A stretch of 49,487 nucleotides of DNA, taken from Flavobacterium sp. (lineage in GTDB: Bacteria > Bacteroidota > Bacteroidia > Flavobacteriales > Flavobacteriaceae). Each line of letters starts with the position of its first letter. Positions within the stretch are counted from its first letter, which is position 1. This document shows positions 14,848-25,322 of this stretch, piece by piece. The notes under the pieces were generated by a model. It did not search any database, had not been told where the DNA came from, and saw only the letters and a program-made list of their open reading frames with translations. A program made the translations under genes and the position numbers. The stretch covers positions 1 to 49,487 of the forward strand of contig NZ_JAQSDH010000019.1 of assembly GCF_029945805.1 (NCBI RefSeq), given 5' to 3'.

Positions 14848-16770
14848 TTATTGAAAGAAATTCCAAACCAATCCAAATCGGATCATAAAATCACGGTACG
14901 GATAATTTGGTGCCGTATAGTAATTGTTTCCAGTTATTTTTGAGTTGAAATGTTCTAATTTCAAAAAGATTCTTGTTTGACGAATTCGAGCATTGACAAA
15001 GAAATCGATCATCGGAAAATTACCAATTTTAGTATCATTTTGAACAAATGCTTCTGTTATAACTGGATTGTAATCGTTGATGTAATACTTTGTAAAATAA
15101 TTAACTGTAAATCCGGTTTGTAAATACAATGCCTTTTTGAAGAGATAATCCGTATAATATAATGAGTTTCTAGTCACAAATTGGGGTACATTTAGAACCT
15201 CGTCTTCTTGATCAACCTTTTGATAAAGTACCGTATTATCTAAAGCCAATTTCCACCATTTAAATTCTCGACTTACTTTAATCGACAAATAATTTATGGT
15301 TTTATCATATTGCTTTGGACTAATAATTTGTTGCTGAGCATTGGTTGCATCGTTTCTAAAAAACAAATGATCTTGAATCGAACTGAGTTGTAATGAAGCA
15401 TCGAACCATTGCGTTTTAGCGGTAGCTTCAATGTTGTTTATTTTTTCGTTTTTAAAATCATTAGCCCAATTGTAACCTACATAACTACTCTGATGCAAAT
15501 TATAAATATGGTCTGGAACTTTACTTAACATTTGGTACTGAAAAACAAATTCATTCTTCTCATTCAGTTTGTAATTCAACTTCGCATCCAAATTCGACAT
15601 GGGTTGATTGGAAATAGAATTGGAATACATAAAAGTACCGTTCCATTTATCTTTTCTGTATTCATATTGGCCACCAACGGTATTGATTTCATCACTAAGC
15701 GCACTTGGAACGGTTACCGAATTAAGGATCAGTACTTTATCAAAATAATAATTGTATCTGAAATCCTCTGCAAAGAATTGGAATTTTCCAAGGGTAGCAT
15801 TTTCGTATATAGCACCTACTTTATTATACATTCTGTTGTAACGATTTTGGTCATTGATATTCGATGTGACATACGAATCTCCAAAACGTTTTACTGATAG
15901 GGTACCTACAGTTGATAAAATGGTTTTTTGGTTATATTCAAAGAATTTGTTTTCGTAATTGAATTGATGTGTCAGGTATAAATTGTTTTCACCTTTCTTA
16001 GAATTAATTAGAAAATTATGGTCAAAGAAAACTCGTTTCCCTTTCAAAAAACTTTTTGCATCTAGGAGATAAACTTGTAGTCTGGCACGATTATCAAAAT
16101 TTGGATCTCCGTTCTCAAAGTCTGTTAAGGTTGTAATTCCGCCATTCTCGCCGTTTAGTAAATCTTGACCCGTGAAATGAAAATTAATAAAATATCTTTT
16201 ATTTAGCGTGTTGTAACTCGATGTAAAACGAAAGTTACCATTGCTAGACAGCTGATTAATATATTTTCCTAAAGACCTAAGTCCTTTAAAAGCAAGAGAA
16301 ATATTAAATCGCTCCGAAGTATTTACAGTTACGAACGCATCTACAGATTGTCCTTGTTCCATTGTGGTTTTGAAATACAATTCGGTTACTGGAGTTGCTA
16401 CTGAATAATACTTGATATCATTTACTCCCAAAAAACTAAAATGTTTTCCGGAATATCCAATTTCAGGAAATGAATTATCTTTTTTCAATCCGAAATCCAA
16501 AACGGAATACGTTTGACCTTCGTTCGCAAAAGGAAGAAGCCCAAAAATATCTTTACGTAGATAATTGAATTGGTATTCTTTTTCTATCGTGAGCGACGTG
16601 TCAACATAAGTTGTATCTTTTTGCAAGGTGATAATTCTATACTGATTGTAGGCAGCCTTTGGCGCTTTCTTTTCAATAGTATCTGCAGCACTTTCATTTA
16701 ATTTCTCTGTCCGCTGAGAAAAACCAAATGAAAAATTTAATAAAAAAAGTACAAGTAATAAGTATTTCAT
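14848..16770 (-). CDS. Putative outer-membrane porin (Flavobacteriia family)
   Basis: A 640-residue protein with a signal peptide (MKYLLLVLFLLNFSFGFSQ) followed by many alternating beta strands and a C-terminal aromatic strand (MIRFGLVWNFFQ), as in outer-membrane beta-barrels. The stretch RKDIFGLLPFANEGQTYSVLDF and the end match the 'putative porin' family common in Flavobacteriaceae. I chose the ATG at 16770 because it opens the signal peptide; a longer frame adds 17 unlikely residues. Substrate is unknown. It lies between the subtilase (terminator in between) and the CBS-type gene. Confidence 0.8.
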   Translation of the reverse strand: MKYLLLVLFLLNFSFGFSQRTEKLNESAADTIEKKAPKAAYNQYRIITLQKDTTYVDTSLTIEKEYQFNYLRKDIFGLLPFANEGQTYSVLDFGLKKDNSFPEIGYSGKHFSFLGVNDIKYYSVATPVTELYFKTTMEQGQSVDAFVTVNTSERFNISLAFKGLRSLGKYINQLSSNGNFRFTSSYNTLNKRYFINFHFTGQDLLNGENGGITTLTDFENGDPNFDNRARLQVYLLDAKSFLKGKRVFFDHNFLINSKKGENNLYLTHQFNYENKFFEYNQKTILSTVGTLSVKRFGDSYVTSNINDQNRYNRMYNKVGAIYENATLGKFQFFAEDFRYNYYFDKVLILNSVTVPSALSDEINTVGGQYEYRKDKWNGTFMYSNSISNQPMSNLDAKLNYKLNEKNEFVFQYQMLSKVPDHIYNLHQSSYVGYNWANDFKNEKINNIEATAKTQWFDASLQLSSIQDHLFFRNDATNAQQQIISPKQYDKTINYLSIKVSREFKWWKLALDNTVLYQKVDQEDEVLNVPQFVTRNSLYYTDYLFKKALYLQTGFTVNYFTKYYINDYNPVITEAFVQNDTKIGNFPMIDFFVNARIRQTRIFLKLEHFNSKITGNNYYTAPNYPYRDFMIRFGLVWNFFQ

Positions 16771-16824
16771 CTTAAAATATTTCGGAACAAAAATACATAA
16801 AACAATCTGTAATAAAATCATAAA

Positions 16825-16847
16825 AAAACCACCATAAAGGTGGTTTT
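16825..16847 (-). terminator. Terminator after the subtilase gene
   Basis: AAAACCACC and GGTGGTTTT pair around a five-base loop, with seven T following on the minus strand. It separates the subtilase from the porin gene. Confidence 0.8.
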
Positions 16848-16866
16848 AGAATAATAGGAAGAAAGT

Positions 16867-18720
16867 TTATCGTTTTATAAATTTCTTAGTGATTGAATTA
16901 CTATCTGATTTGAATGTAATAAAGTAAACCCCTGATGATAGATTTGAAACATCGATTGAGTTACCGATTGCATTTGTAGATTTATAAATTTGTTTACCTG
17001 AAATATCACTTAATGAAATGTCAGATAAAATTACATCGCTTTTAATTTCAAAGTTCAAAACATCCTGGGCAGGATTTGGATAAATAAAAACGCTGTTGTC
17101 ATAATCTCTTGAATTCAAACCTAAACCATTTGTTGAAGTTGCTACTAAAGAATAATTTTGCGAACCTCCAACCAAGGTACCTTTATGGGTAACTTGAATT
17201 GTATAAACACCAGGTTGTGCGTTACTAATATTAACACGCTCACTATTATCTACATCATTATCAGAGTTATTAGTCGCTCCTGCTTCTGGATCTTCTGGAT
17301 CTAATTTCCAAGGATAGTATGTCGTTCCGTCTTTCAACACTTTTAAATCCAAGTTATTAACTAAGACAGGGGTACGGTTATCGATATCTCCACTGTTATT
17401 CGCAATACCAATTCTTTCTGTCCAAGCAATATCGACACTTAAGTTCTGAACGGAATTGATAGTAATTGTTTTAGTATAAACTTGCGAATTGTTTAAAGTA
17501 TTCTCTTCCAAAATTGAAGATATATTTTTGTTCGTAATAATTTGTGCAGCTGCACTCCCGTCCGGTAAACCCCAACCAAATCGATAATCAGGGCCTGGAT
17601 TATCACCAGCCTCTCTAGCTGACTGAAAAAGTAAGGCTCTTACAGTAGCAGATCTCATGAAGGTTCCTGGGTTTAAATTGTTATAGTGCTTTTGTAGAAG
17701 TGTTATTAGTCCAGTAATACATGGTGCTGACATTGACGTTCCTTGCAGTTCCGAATAAGCATTATCAGAAACGGAAATACATGAAGAAACCGCTACTCCT
17801 TTAGCTGACAGGTCAGGTTTAATTCTTCCATCATCAGTGGGACCCCAGTTACTAAAGTTTGACATTACAAAAGAATTATCGTTTCCATTTGTCATGATTC
17901 CCTCAACTGCAGCTACCACAATGGCATTTTTCGAATTTCCAACTCCAGTTAATAAATCATAACCGCCTTTACCGGTTGCTTGATCTAAAGTTGTATCATT
18001 TCTGTCGTTTCCAGCAGATTTCACCATTTGATAAAACGGATAAGTAACCATTATATTATCTGCCGATACGGATTGAGAATTGTAGGCTCCAAAACTACTT
18101 TGAGGTAAATTAGTTGCAATATTTCCATAAGAATGATTTGAAACAACATAGCCCTGACTTGCAAAAGTAGCTATTTCACTTGAATCGTTTCCAAAATCGT
18201 AGGCGATTGCCGATGCCTGATAAGCAAAACCTCTTCGTGTTGGACTAATTCCTGCAGCGATCATCGTTCCTAAAACATGCGTCGAGTGAGTGGATAACGT
18301 TACTACTGCATCCCCTAAGGTTAGTCTTCCTGTAGCAAATTCGACGTGAGTTTCTCTAACTCTTCCGCCATCCCACATTCCAATAGTCATTCCTTGACCT
18401 GTAACCGATAAACCTAGAGAACCAGATGGATACATTGAATTAGCTCTCAAAGTTTGAACGCAAAGAGCATTACTATCTTCCTGATAAAAAATGGGAACAC
18501 CATCAATAATTTTTTGAAGATTAGTAGCATTCTTTGTATTAGGATGTTGTAACAGATAATCACGAACTTCCTTTTGATCCTTCAAGTACTCTTGTTGTAA
18601 AGATTGCTTTAATTTGAAAGACTCAACCGGATCAGATTTACTTATAATAAAATCACGTTCTTTCTGTGTTTGAGAAAAGACATTGCAAAAAACAAACGAA
18701 AAAAGTAAAATATATTTCAT
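16867..18720 (-). CDS. Secreted subtilisin-like serine peptidase (S8) with T9SS sorting domain
   Basis: A 617-residue secreted protease. After a signal peptide (MKYILLFSFVFCNVFSQ) comes a pro-region and then the S8 domain with Asp117 (GMWDGGRV), His148 (HSTHVLGT) and Ser328 (GTSMSAP); the oxyanion Asn is in KSAGND. A C-terminal beta-sandwich (about 400-530) precedes a type A T9SS sorting domain (YPNPAQDVLNFEIKSDV through SNSITKKFIKR). It would be exported by Sec, passed through the T9SS and attached to or released from the surface. It lies downstream of susCD, beyond a terminator, and could provide peptides for that system. Confidence 0.93.
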   Translation of the reverse strand: MKYILLFSFVFCNVFSQTQKERDFIISKSDPVESFKLKQSLQQEYLKDQKEVRDYLLQHPNTKNATNLQKIIDGVPIFYQEDSNALCVQTLRANSMYPSGSLGLSVTGQGMTIGMWDGGRVRETHVEFATGRLTLGDAVVTLSTHSTHVLGTMIAAGISPTRRGFAYQASAIAYDFGNDSSEIATFASQGYVVSNHSYGNIATNLPQSSFGAYNSQSVSADNIMVTYPFYQMVKSAGNDRNDTTLDQATGKGGYDLLTGVGNSKNAIVVAAVEGIMTNGNDNSFVMSNFSNWGPTDDGRIKPDLSAKGVAVSSCISVSDNAYSELQGTSMSAPCITGLITLLQKHYNNLNPGTFMRSATVRALLFQSAREAGDNPGPDYRFGWGLPDGSAAAQIITNKNISSILEENTLNNSQVYTKTITINSVQNLSVDIAWTERIGIANNSGDIDNRTPVLVNNLDLKVLKDGTTYYPWKLDPEDPEAGATNNSDNDVDNSERVNISNAQPGVYTIQVTHKGTLVGGSQNYSLVATSTNGLGLNSRDYDNSVFIYPNPAQDVLNFEIKSDVILSDISLSDISGKQIYKSTNAIGNSIDVSNLSSGVYFITFKSDSNSITKKFIKR

Positions 18721-18748
18721 AACAATAATTTTTTTATAAAGATAAAAA

Positions 18749-18773
18749 AAAACCTCTCGAAAAGAGAGGTTTT
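18749..18773. terminator. Terminator after susD
   Basis: AAAACCTCTC and GAGAGGTTTT pair around a five-base loop; nine T follow on the minus strand and a shorter T-run on the plus strand. It closes the susC-susD transcript upstream of the peptidase gene. Confidence 0.8.
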
Positions 18774-18796
18774 TAAAAAATTAATTAAAATACAGA

Positions 18797-20467
18797 TTAA
18801 CCACCGTATCCTTCATTTGGCACAAGAGGATTGATATTTATTTCACCTTGTGGTATAGGTAATGTAAATCTATAATCTCCTAAAAGTATATTTAAAGGAC
18901 TAGTTGCACTTGAATTTACACCGTCTGTTGCATCTCTGTCTGTTCCAGTAACACCAGCGTCAGCTCCTAATCTTTTTAAGTCAATGTATCTGTGACCTTC
19001 AAAAGCTAATTCTTTTCTTCTTTCAGTAAGAATATCATTCAAAGCAGCAGTTGGATTAGCATATACAGGAGTTGGTACAACTGCACCAATAATGTAGTTT
19101 CTAGCTTGTCTAACTTGTTGAATTAAACCAGCTGCACCTAGTAAATCATTACTTCTAACTAAGCACTCCGCTTTGATGAAATAAATCTCCGAAGCACGGA
19201 AAACTTTTAGATCATTGGCAGTATGTGAACCAGCTTTTCCTGGATATTTATCAATTACAATTTGCTCAGTAACTCTAGTTGCCGTAGCAGGTGTAGCAGA
19301 AATAGTAGCAGAACGATCAATAAACGACCATCTTCTAAAATCCTCAGCACCACCACCTAGAGGCTGTGTATACAAATTAAATAAATTTCTACCCATATCA
19401 AATAATGGACCTCCCGTTAAATACGAACCATTTGTATTGTAACGGCTACTAAAGTTTGTTCTATTATTTTGTCTATCAACAGCCCATAAAACTTCTCCTT
19501 GAACTGCATCAACCCAAATTTTTCTGTATTCTGGTGAGGTAGTTGATGTCCATTGGTCAATTGTATACAAAGCTCTTTGAACAGCTTGTGCTGGATTTGT
19601 CGCACTAGGAGCAGTATTAATAGTTGTTGAACCTGATGCTGCTCCTACTGCTGGAATTACTGCAGAAGTAAGAGGGTAAGCAGCTGTAGCGCCTGTAAAT
19701 GCAAATGTAGACTGAGATAATGGTCTAGCATTAATTACTGCATTAGCATATGTTAAAGCTTGAGGATAATCTTTTCTGTACAAGTACATTCTAGCTCTTA
19801 GTGCATTAATCATATTAACACTAACATACTTATATGCGTTCGCAGCTGTTACCGGAGTAGCTCCTGCATTTGGTGTACCTAAATTAGCCTCAGCATACGT
19901 CAAATCCCCTTCAATAAAAGTATACAAAGCACCATTTGTAGATCTTGGAATATCTTCATTAATTGAAGGTACTCTATCAACTAACATAACCCCTAATGCA
20001 CTGCTATCGCTAAGATCTTTTGAAAAATAAACCATCAACTCAAAATGAGCAAAAGCTCTCAGTGCTCTAGCTTGAGCAAGGATTGAATTGTACTGCGCAA
20101 TATCTGCCGCAGTAGTAGGAGTAAAGAAAGTAGCTCCTCTAATCACTCTGTTACAATAATTGATTAACTGATAGTGATTACTCCATATTGCGTCAGCTTC
20201 ACCGTTTGTTGTAACAACAAAGAAACGTTGCGTATCATCTACAGTTAAACCTGAAGCGATAGCAATTTCATCCGACAGCTTTGAAGAAACAATTATATCA
20301 GTTTCCGTATTTAGTCGGTCATAGGTTTCATTCATAAATAATTGCAAATTAGCAACATTCGTAAATAACCTAGCATCATTTAACTCTCCTTTTTGTATAA
20401 TATCCGTTGCATCATTACATGAAAACAACACTGCAAAAAGACTTAAAAATAAGATTCCTTTTTTCAT
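18797..20467 (-). CDS. SusD/RagB family nutrient-binding outer-membrane lipoprotein
   Basis: A 556-residue lipoprotein (signal MKKGILFLSLFAVLFSC with lipobox Cys17). Tetratricopeptide-type SusD features include NYCNRVIRGATFF, AQARALRAFAHFELMVYFSKD, ALRARMYLYRKDYPQALTYA and the C-terminal ILTERRKELAFEGHRYIDLKR. SusD proteins cap the SusC channel and capture substrate at the cell surface. It starts ten bases after susC, so the two are one operon. No glycosidase genes are near, so carbohydrate specificity is not indicated; peptide is a possible substrate given the adjacent protease. Confidence 0.95.
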   Translation of the reverse strand: MKKGILFLSLFAVLFSCNDATDIIQKGELNDARLFTNVANLQLFMNETYDRLNTETDIIVSSKLSDEIAIASGLTVDDTQRFFVVTTNGEADAIWSNHYQLINYCNRVIRGATFFTPTTAADIAQYNSILAQARALRAFAHFELMVYFSKDLSDSSALGVMLVDRVPSINEDIPRSTNGALYTFIEGDLTYAEANLGTPNAGATPVTAANAYKYVSVNMINALRARMYLYRKDYPQALTYANAVINARPLSQSTFAFTGATAAYPLTSAVIPAVGAASGSTTINTAPSATNPAQAVQRALYTIDQWTSTTSPEYRKIWVDAVQGEVLWAVDRQNNRTNFSSRYNTNGSYLTGGPLFDMGRNLFNLYTQPLGGGAEDFRRWSFIDRSATISATPATATRVTEQIVIDKYPGKAGSHTANDLKVFRASEIYFIKAECLVRSNDLLGAAGLIQQVRQARNYIIGAVVPTPVYANPTAALNDILTERRKELAFEGHRYIDLKRLGADAGVTGTDRDATDGVNSSATSPLNILLGDYRFTLPIPQGEININPLVPNEGYGG

Positions 20468-20477
20468 TTTTTTTTTA

Positions 20478-23400
20478 TTAGAAATTAATATCTACACCAA
20501 AAGTATACACTTTAGGAGTTGGGAAATATCCAGTACCACTAGTAGTAAACGTTTCTGGATCAAATCCTTTCCATTTAGTCCATGTTAGAATGTTTTCACC
20601 TTGTAATCTGAAACGACATCCTTTGATAAAGGTCTGTTTCAAAAATTTAGCAGGAACATCATAACCTACTGTAAGATTTCTCAATCTTATGAATGAAGCA
20701 TCACGCAAAAATCTATCAGAGATATCTCCAGAATCAATGTTCGTTGCATCCCATGATGGAATACTTGAACTAGTATTTGTTGGAGTCCAAGCATTTGCTA
20801 AATCATTTGAAACTGGGAATGGGTTTACATTTCTGATATCCATTAAACTTGTATAGTCTGAATCAAATTTATAAAAATCTTTAGAGTATACAAAAGATGC
20901 GTCTAAGAAGAATCCTTCATAAGAAGAATTGAAACCAAAACCACCTTGATATCTCGGCAAACTATTTCTATTTGTTCCTCTTCTATCGCCATCATTTGGA
21001 GACTCCGTTGGATTTCCATCAGCACCAAGGAAAAGTAAGTTACCATTCACTGGATTAACACCTAGGTAAGGAACGTTATAGTACTGATTAGCTGTTTGAC
21101 CTACAACCAAAGCAAAATCTGCTCCTTGTCTAAGGAAATGAGTACCGTCATCTAAAACCCCTAGACTACTCATTTCATTATCATTGAATGCTCCGTTGGC
21201 AAAAACGGATAATTTAAGCTTAGTATCTTTTAAGATATCATATTTTAAAGACAACTCATATCCTTGATTTCTTAATGCACCATTGTTACCAGCTAGTGAA
21301 TTTCCAGGAATACCATTAGCATAAGAAACAGGTATAGCTATATACAAGTCTGTTGTTTCTTTTGAATACCAATCAAACGAACCGCTAAGTCTTGCCTTAA
21401 TATTAAAGTCAATACCAACGTTTAACTGAGAGGTTGTCTCCCAAAGCAAATCCTGATTACCATAAGTTTGGACACCGAAAGAGGAAGAATTATTATATCC
21501 AGGAGTACCTTGTAAGGCATTCAAAGAACGAACATCCCTTGCATTGTAAAAAATTGTACTCTGAGTATCGTCAACACCTCTAGCAGAAATATTCTGATTA
21601 CCCGTTGTTCCATAAGAAGCTCTTAATTTTAGGTCTTTGATGAAAGAATTATCCTTTAAGAAATTTTCTTTAGAAATATTCCATCTTCCAGCAACAGACC
21701 AAAATGTTCCCCATTTGTTGTCTCCAGCAAATTTATACGATGAATCACGTCTTATCGAAGCCGCAAAACCGTATTTAGAATCATAATCATAATCTAATGT
21801 ACCAAAGTAAGAGAACATACCCGCTTCAACTTCAGCAGCGCCATTTGTAGGAATATAACCTTGAGGCAAAGCAGGAGTGTAAGGAATATATCCTGTACCA
21901 GCTCCAGGCTCCCAAGTAAGTGGATTCAATCCAATTTGTTGGTACAAAAATACTTTTCTATGTGCTTTCAAATACTCGGTATATCCTGAAATATCTAATG
22001 TATGTTTTTCAGCAAATATTTTTCTGTAATTAAGTCTATTTACAAAATCAAACATAAATTCTTTTTGACTTCTTTGTGTTTCTAATCCGTGGAAAGGCTG
22101 ACCAGCTCCAACTGCTCGAACTACAGAAAGATAAGCTTCTGGTCCGATAGCGAAAACTCTTTTATCTTCTGTATAATCAGCTCCAGCTGTAACAGAGTAC
22201 GTCAAGTCTTTTGTTAATTTGTAACCCATTGTTGCACTGATTAGTGTTTTGTACTCATCAAAGAAACTTGGAGCATTTCTATCATCTAATAAACCTAACA
22301 ACATAAAAGGAACAATATCCAAAGAAGGAGAACCAAAATCATCAAATAACTGCTGACCACTAACATAAGTTGATGGACTGTAGTAAGCTGCCGACGTAAG
22401 GTATCCTTGTAGTGGATTTTGAAGAACGTTATTGTCAATACCACCTCTTGTTTCTTGTTCCAACTGATTTCTTCTTGAATAAGTCAAACCAATATTAAGA
22501 CCGTAGTTAAACTTGTCATTGTTAGATTTTCCAGTGAAATTACTTCTTATAGTAAATCTTTTGAACTGTGTAGTTGGAACAATACCTTGTTGATCATAGT
22601 AACCAACAGAAGTAAAGTTTGACATGTTTTTACCCCCTGAAGTGATGCTTAAATCGTGACTTTGAGTAGTCCCAATTCTGAAAAATACATCTTTCCAATT
22701 TGTATCCACAGTATAAGCTGCAAGATTATTTGGATCAACCGTAATAATACCTAAATTATCAGAACCTGTAGCTCCAGGACCATCTCCACGTAAATTTTGA
22801 ATTCTTAAATGTTGCTGAGCATTGGTAATATTATATTTATCACCTCTGAATTCAGATGTTCCATAAGAAGACGAATAATTAATCCCTAGAGATTCTTCGT
22901 AACCTGCTCTTTTAGTTGTTATTAAGATAACACCGTTCGTACCTCTGTTTCCATAAACCGCTGTAGCAGAAGCATCTTTCAATACTGTAACACTTTCAAC
23001 ATCATTTGGATTCAAGTTTCTAAAGAATGCCTGAGTTAACGGAATACCATCAATAACATATAATGGATCAGTACTCGCATTTAATGAACTTTCCCCTCTA
23101 ATGATTACATCAATTTTATTAGTTCCTGGTTGACCAGAACCCATTGCGATGTTAGTACCCGCCAATTGACCTTGTAAAGACTGAAGAACGTTTACGTTTG
23201 GTCTGTTTGCAATAGTTTTCGAAGAAACAGTCTGAACTGCTCCGATTGTTCTTGCTCTTGTTTCTGTTTTACCATAACCTTGAACTACAACTTCATTAAG
23301 TAATAGCGAATCCGGTTGTAAAACAACATTTACAGTGTTAGCCGCACTAACAGTTACTCTTGCATCTTTCATTCCAACAAAAGACACAACAAGAACTTCT

Positions 23401-23600
23401 CCTTGTTTTGCTTTGATAGAAAATTTACCATCAAAATCCGCCTGGGCAGAACGATTGGTTCCTTTAACAATTACATTAGCACCTGGTAGCGGTCCAGACT
23501 TATCTGAAATAACACCTGTTACAGTTTTCTCTTGTGCAAACGAAAACTGCATTGATAACGCTAATAATAGCGTAAAAATCCATTTGAACTTCGATCTCAT
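20478..23600 (-). CDS. SusC/RagA family TonB-linked outer-membrane transporter
   Basis: A 1040-residue TonB-dependent receptor. It has a signal peptide (MRSKFKWIFTLLLALSMQFSFAQ), an N-terminal carboxypeptidase D regulatory-like domain (TGVISDKSGPLPGANVIVKG, about 28-95), the plug (VVQGYGKTETRARTIGAVQ; VIDGIPLTQAFFRNLNPND; SVTVLKDASATAVYGNRGTNGVI) and a 22-strand barrel ending GVDINF. The start ATG at 23600 opens the signal peptide. It imports a substrate delivered by the SusD protein, driven by TonB-ExbBD. No sigma/anti-sigma pair or other regulator is adjacent. Confidence 0.97.
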   Translation of the reverse strand: MRSKFKWIFTLLLALSMQFSFAQEKTVTGVISDKSGPLPGANVIVKGTNRSAQADFDGKFSIKAKQGEVLVVSFVGMKDARVTVSAANTVNVVLQPDSLLLNEVVVQGYGKTETRARTIGAVQTVSSKTIANRPNVNVLQSLQGQLAGTNIAMGSGQPGTNKIDVIIRGESSLNASTDPLYVIDGIPLTQAFFRNLNPNDVESVTVLKDASATAVYGNRGTNGVILITTKRAGYEESLGINYSSSYGTSEFRGDKYNITNAQQHLRIQNLRGDGPGATGSDNLGIITVDPNNLAAYTVDTNWKDVFFRIGTTQSHDLSITSGGKNMSNFTSVGYYDQQGIVPTTQFKRFTIRSNFTGKSNNDKFNYGLNIGLTYSRRNQLEQETRGGIDNNVLQNPLQGYLTSAAYYSPSTYVSGQQLFDDFGSPSLDIVPFMLLGLLDDRNAPSFFDEYKTLISATMGYKLTKDLTYSVTAGADYTEDKRVFAIGPEAYLSVVRAVGAGQPFHGLETQRSQKEFMFDFVNRLNYRKIFAEKHTLDISGYTEYLKAHRKVFLYQQIGLNPLTWEPGAGTGYIPYTPALPQGYIPTNGAAEVEAGMFSYFGTLDYDYDSKYGFAASIRRDSSYKFAGDNKWGTFWSVAGRWNISKENFLKDNSFIKDLKLRASYGTTGNQNISARGVDDTQSTIFYNARDVRSLNALQGTPGYNNSSSFGVQTYGNQDLLWETTSQLNVGIDFNIKARLSGSFDWYSKETTDLYIAIPVSYANGIPGNSLAGNNGALRNQGYELSLKYDILKDTKLKLSVFANGAFNDNEMSSLGVLDDGTHFLRQGADFALVVGQTANQYYNVPYLGVNPVNGNLLFLGADGNPTESPNDGDRRGTNRNSLPRYQGGFGFNSSYEGFFLDASFVYSKDFYKFDSDYTSLMDIRNVNPFPVSNDLANAWTPTNTSSSIPSWDATNIDSGDISDRFLRDASFIRLRNLTVGYDVPAKFLKQTFIKGCRFRLQGENILTWTKWKGFDPETFTTSGTGYFPTPKVYTFGVDINF

Positions 23601-23789
23601 ATTAATTTTATTTGAGTTAGTTATTCTGCAAACTTCTTAATTATTTCTTAATTAACCAAATATTAACCATAAATAATGTTTTCTTAATGTGTTAAAGTCC
23701 GAATAATTTTTTTCGCAGATTAACAATGACACGATTACCTGTAAATAGTTGCATCATTATTTATATTTTTAACAAAAAAATATTTTTAA

Positions 23790-24410
23790 ATGTTACAATT
23801 TAAGTTTTCTAATTTTGAATTGGAATGCGGAACTGATGAAGCAGGTCGCGGCTGTCTTGCCGGTCCCGTTACGGCGGCAGCCGTTATATTACCTGAAAAT
23901 TTTGAATTAGATTTATTAAACGACTCTAAACAACTCTCTGAAAAGATACGAGAAAAACTAAAACCTTTAATTGAGGAAAAAGCCATTTGTTTTTCGATAA
24001 CACATCTGGAACCCAATATTATTGATGAGATCAATATTTTAAATGCATCCATACAAGCCATGCAGTTGTGCGTTACCAAATTGTTACCAAAACCAAATTA
24101 TATCATAGTGGACGGGAATAGATTTAAACCTACTGATGACATTCCGTTTTCGACTATAATAAAAGGAGATAGTAAATTTATGAGTATCGCTGCTGCTTCT
24201 GTATTAGCTAAAACGTACCGAGATGAATATATGGCGAGAATTCACAAAGAATTTCCAATGTATAATTGGAAAAAGAATAAAGGCTATCCTACGATTGAAC
24301 ATCGCGAAGCCATAAGAAAATATGGGATTACTAAATACCACCGCCTAACTTTTCGCTTATTACCAGAACCACTGCAATTAGATTTTAGATTCCCGAATGT
24401 TGATTCCTGA
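23790..24410 (+). CDS. rnhB: Ribonuclease HII
   Basis: A 206-residue RNase HII that cuts RNA in RNA-DNA hybrids and removes single ribonucleotides from DNA. The active-site motif [15 protein letters not shown] gives Asp16 and Glu17; further acidic residues lie in IIVDGNRF and the [22 protein letters not shown] region. Length is normal. Its end overlaps the end of the converging lipB gene by 26 bases. Confidence 0.97.
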   Translation: MLQFKFSNFELECGTDEAGRGCLAGPVTAAAVILPENFELDLLNDSKQLSEKIREKLKPLIEEKAICFSITHLEPNIIDEINILNASIQAMQLCVTKLLPKPNYIIVDGNRFKPTDDIPFSTIIKGDSKFMSIAAASVLAKTYRDEYMARIHKEFPMYNWKKNKGYPTIEHREAIRKYGITKYHRLTFRLLPEPLQLDFRFPNVDS

Positions 24411-25110
24411 TTTCAGAATATTCCATGACGGCTTCGAACAAAACAGCGAAATGTTTTAAGATTTTAGCTTTCACTTCAGCCGCATCAATTTCTTGACCCA
24501 GCTCAACATGCATTGAAGTCACTGCCTTACCTTTTATGCCACACGGGATGATATTATCAAAGTATCCTAAATTAGCATTTACATTTAACGCAAATCCATG
24601 CATAGTTACCCATCTACTGGCTCTAACTCCCATCGCACAAATTTTTCTTGCAAATGGCGTACCAACATCAAGCCACACGCCGGTTTCTCCTTCGCTTCTT
24701 GTTCCTTTTATATGGTATTCTGCTAATGTTAGGATAATAGTTTCTTCAAGCAGTCGCAGATACTTGTGAATATCTGTAAAGAAATTTTCTAAATCCACTA
24801 TAGGATAACCTACTGTTTGACCTGGTCCGTGATAGGTAATATCTCCGCCTCGGTTGATTTTATAAAAAGTAGCGCCTTTTGCTTCTAATTGTTTTTCGGA
24901 TAAAAGCAAATTACTTATATCACCACTTTTACCTAAAGTATAAACATGCGGATGCTCCACAAAAACAAAGAAATTTGGCGTTACTAATTCGGGAACGGTT
25001 CTTTTTTCTAATTTAAGATCAACGATTTTTTTAAAAAGTTGTTCCTGATAATCCCAAGTATCTTTGTAATCTTTGTGACCTAAGTCCTGAACTTGAATGT
25101 TTTTATTCAT
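24385..25110 (-). CDS. lipB: Lipoyl(octanoyl) transferase
   Basis: A 241-residue LipB, which moves octanoyl from acyl carrier protein to lipoyl domains of 2-oxoacid dehydrogenases and the glycine cleavage system. The motif [12 protein letters not shown] is at 88-98, Lys156 ([11 protein letters not shown]) and Cys190 ([14 protein letters not shown]) fit the catalytic pair. The last coding bases overlap rnhB on the other strand. A TAACTTTG box lies 23 bases before its ATG. Confidence 0.96.
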   Translation of the reverse strand: MNKNIQVQDLGHKDYKDTWDYQEQLFKKIVDLKLEKRTVPELVTPNFFVFVEHPHVYTLGKSGDISNLLLSEKQLEAKGATFYKINRGGDITYHGPGQTVGYPIVDLENFFTDIHKYLRLLEETIILTLAEYHIKGTRSEGETGVWLDVGTPFARKICAMGVRASRWVTMHGFALNVNANLGYFDNIIPCGIKGKAVTSMHVELGQEIDAAEVKAKILKHFAVLFEAVMEYSEIRNQHSGI

Positions 25111-25132
25111 TTTGATTGAAGTTGCAAAGCCG

Positions 25133-25140
25133 CAAAGTTA
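25133..25140 (-). promoter_or_regulatory. Possible lipB promoter
   Basis: The minus strand reads TAACTTTG, an exact TAnnTTTG match 22 bases before the lipB start. No TTG occurs 19-20 bases further upstream, and the surrounding sequence repeats GCAAAG-like words, so a chance match is possible. Confidence 0.35.
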
Positions 25141-25173
25141 CAAAGTTTAAAAGTATGCCCCTAGTTTATTTTT

Positions 25174-25267
25174 AGCCCCGATTGTAGCGGAAATCCTTTT
25201 GTGTTTTCGTATAGCAAAGCGGAAGGGAAATACAAAAGATTGTAACGGAAAGCGGGAAAATGCTCCG
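25174..25267. repeat. Dispersed intergenic repeat, family 2, copy A
   Basis: Matches 44161-44230 in the order AGCCC, GATTG, GGAAATCCTTTT, a variable centre, AAAAGATTG, GGAAAGC, GGAAA, GCTCC. Each copy contains the half-unit GATTGyArYGGAAA twice. The centre here is longer (about 35 bases) and unrelated to the other copy. It lies between lipB and lysS just upstream of the lysS promoter; an apparent upstream extension of lysS reads through it. I recall similar elements in Flavobacterium but know no name. Confidence 0.7.
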
Positions 25268-25322
25268 CCGACAAAGCCCAAACCATTCGCTTCAGAAAAA
25301 AGCAATCCGCAGACAGTAGCAG

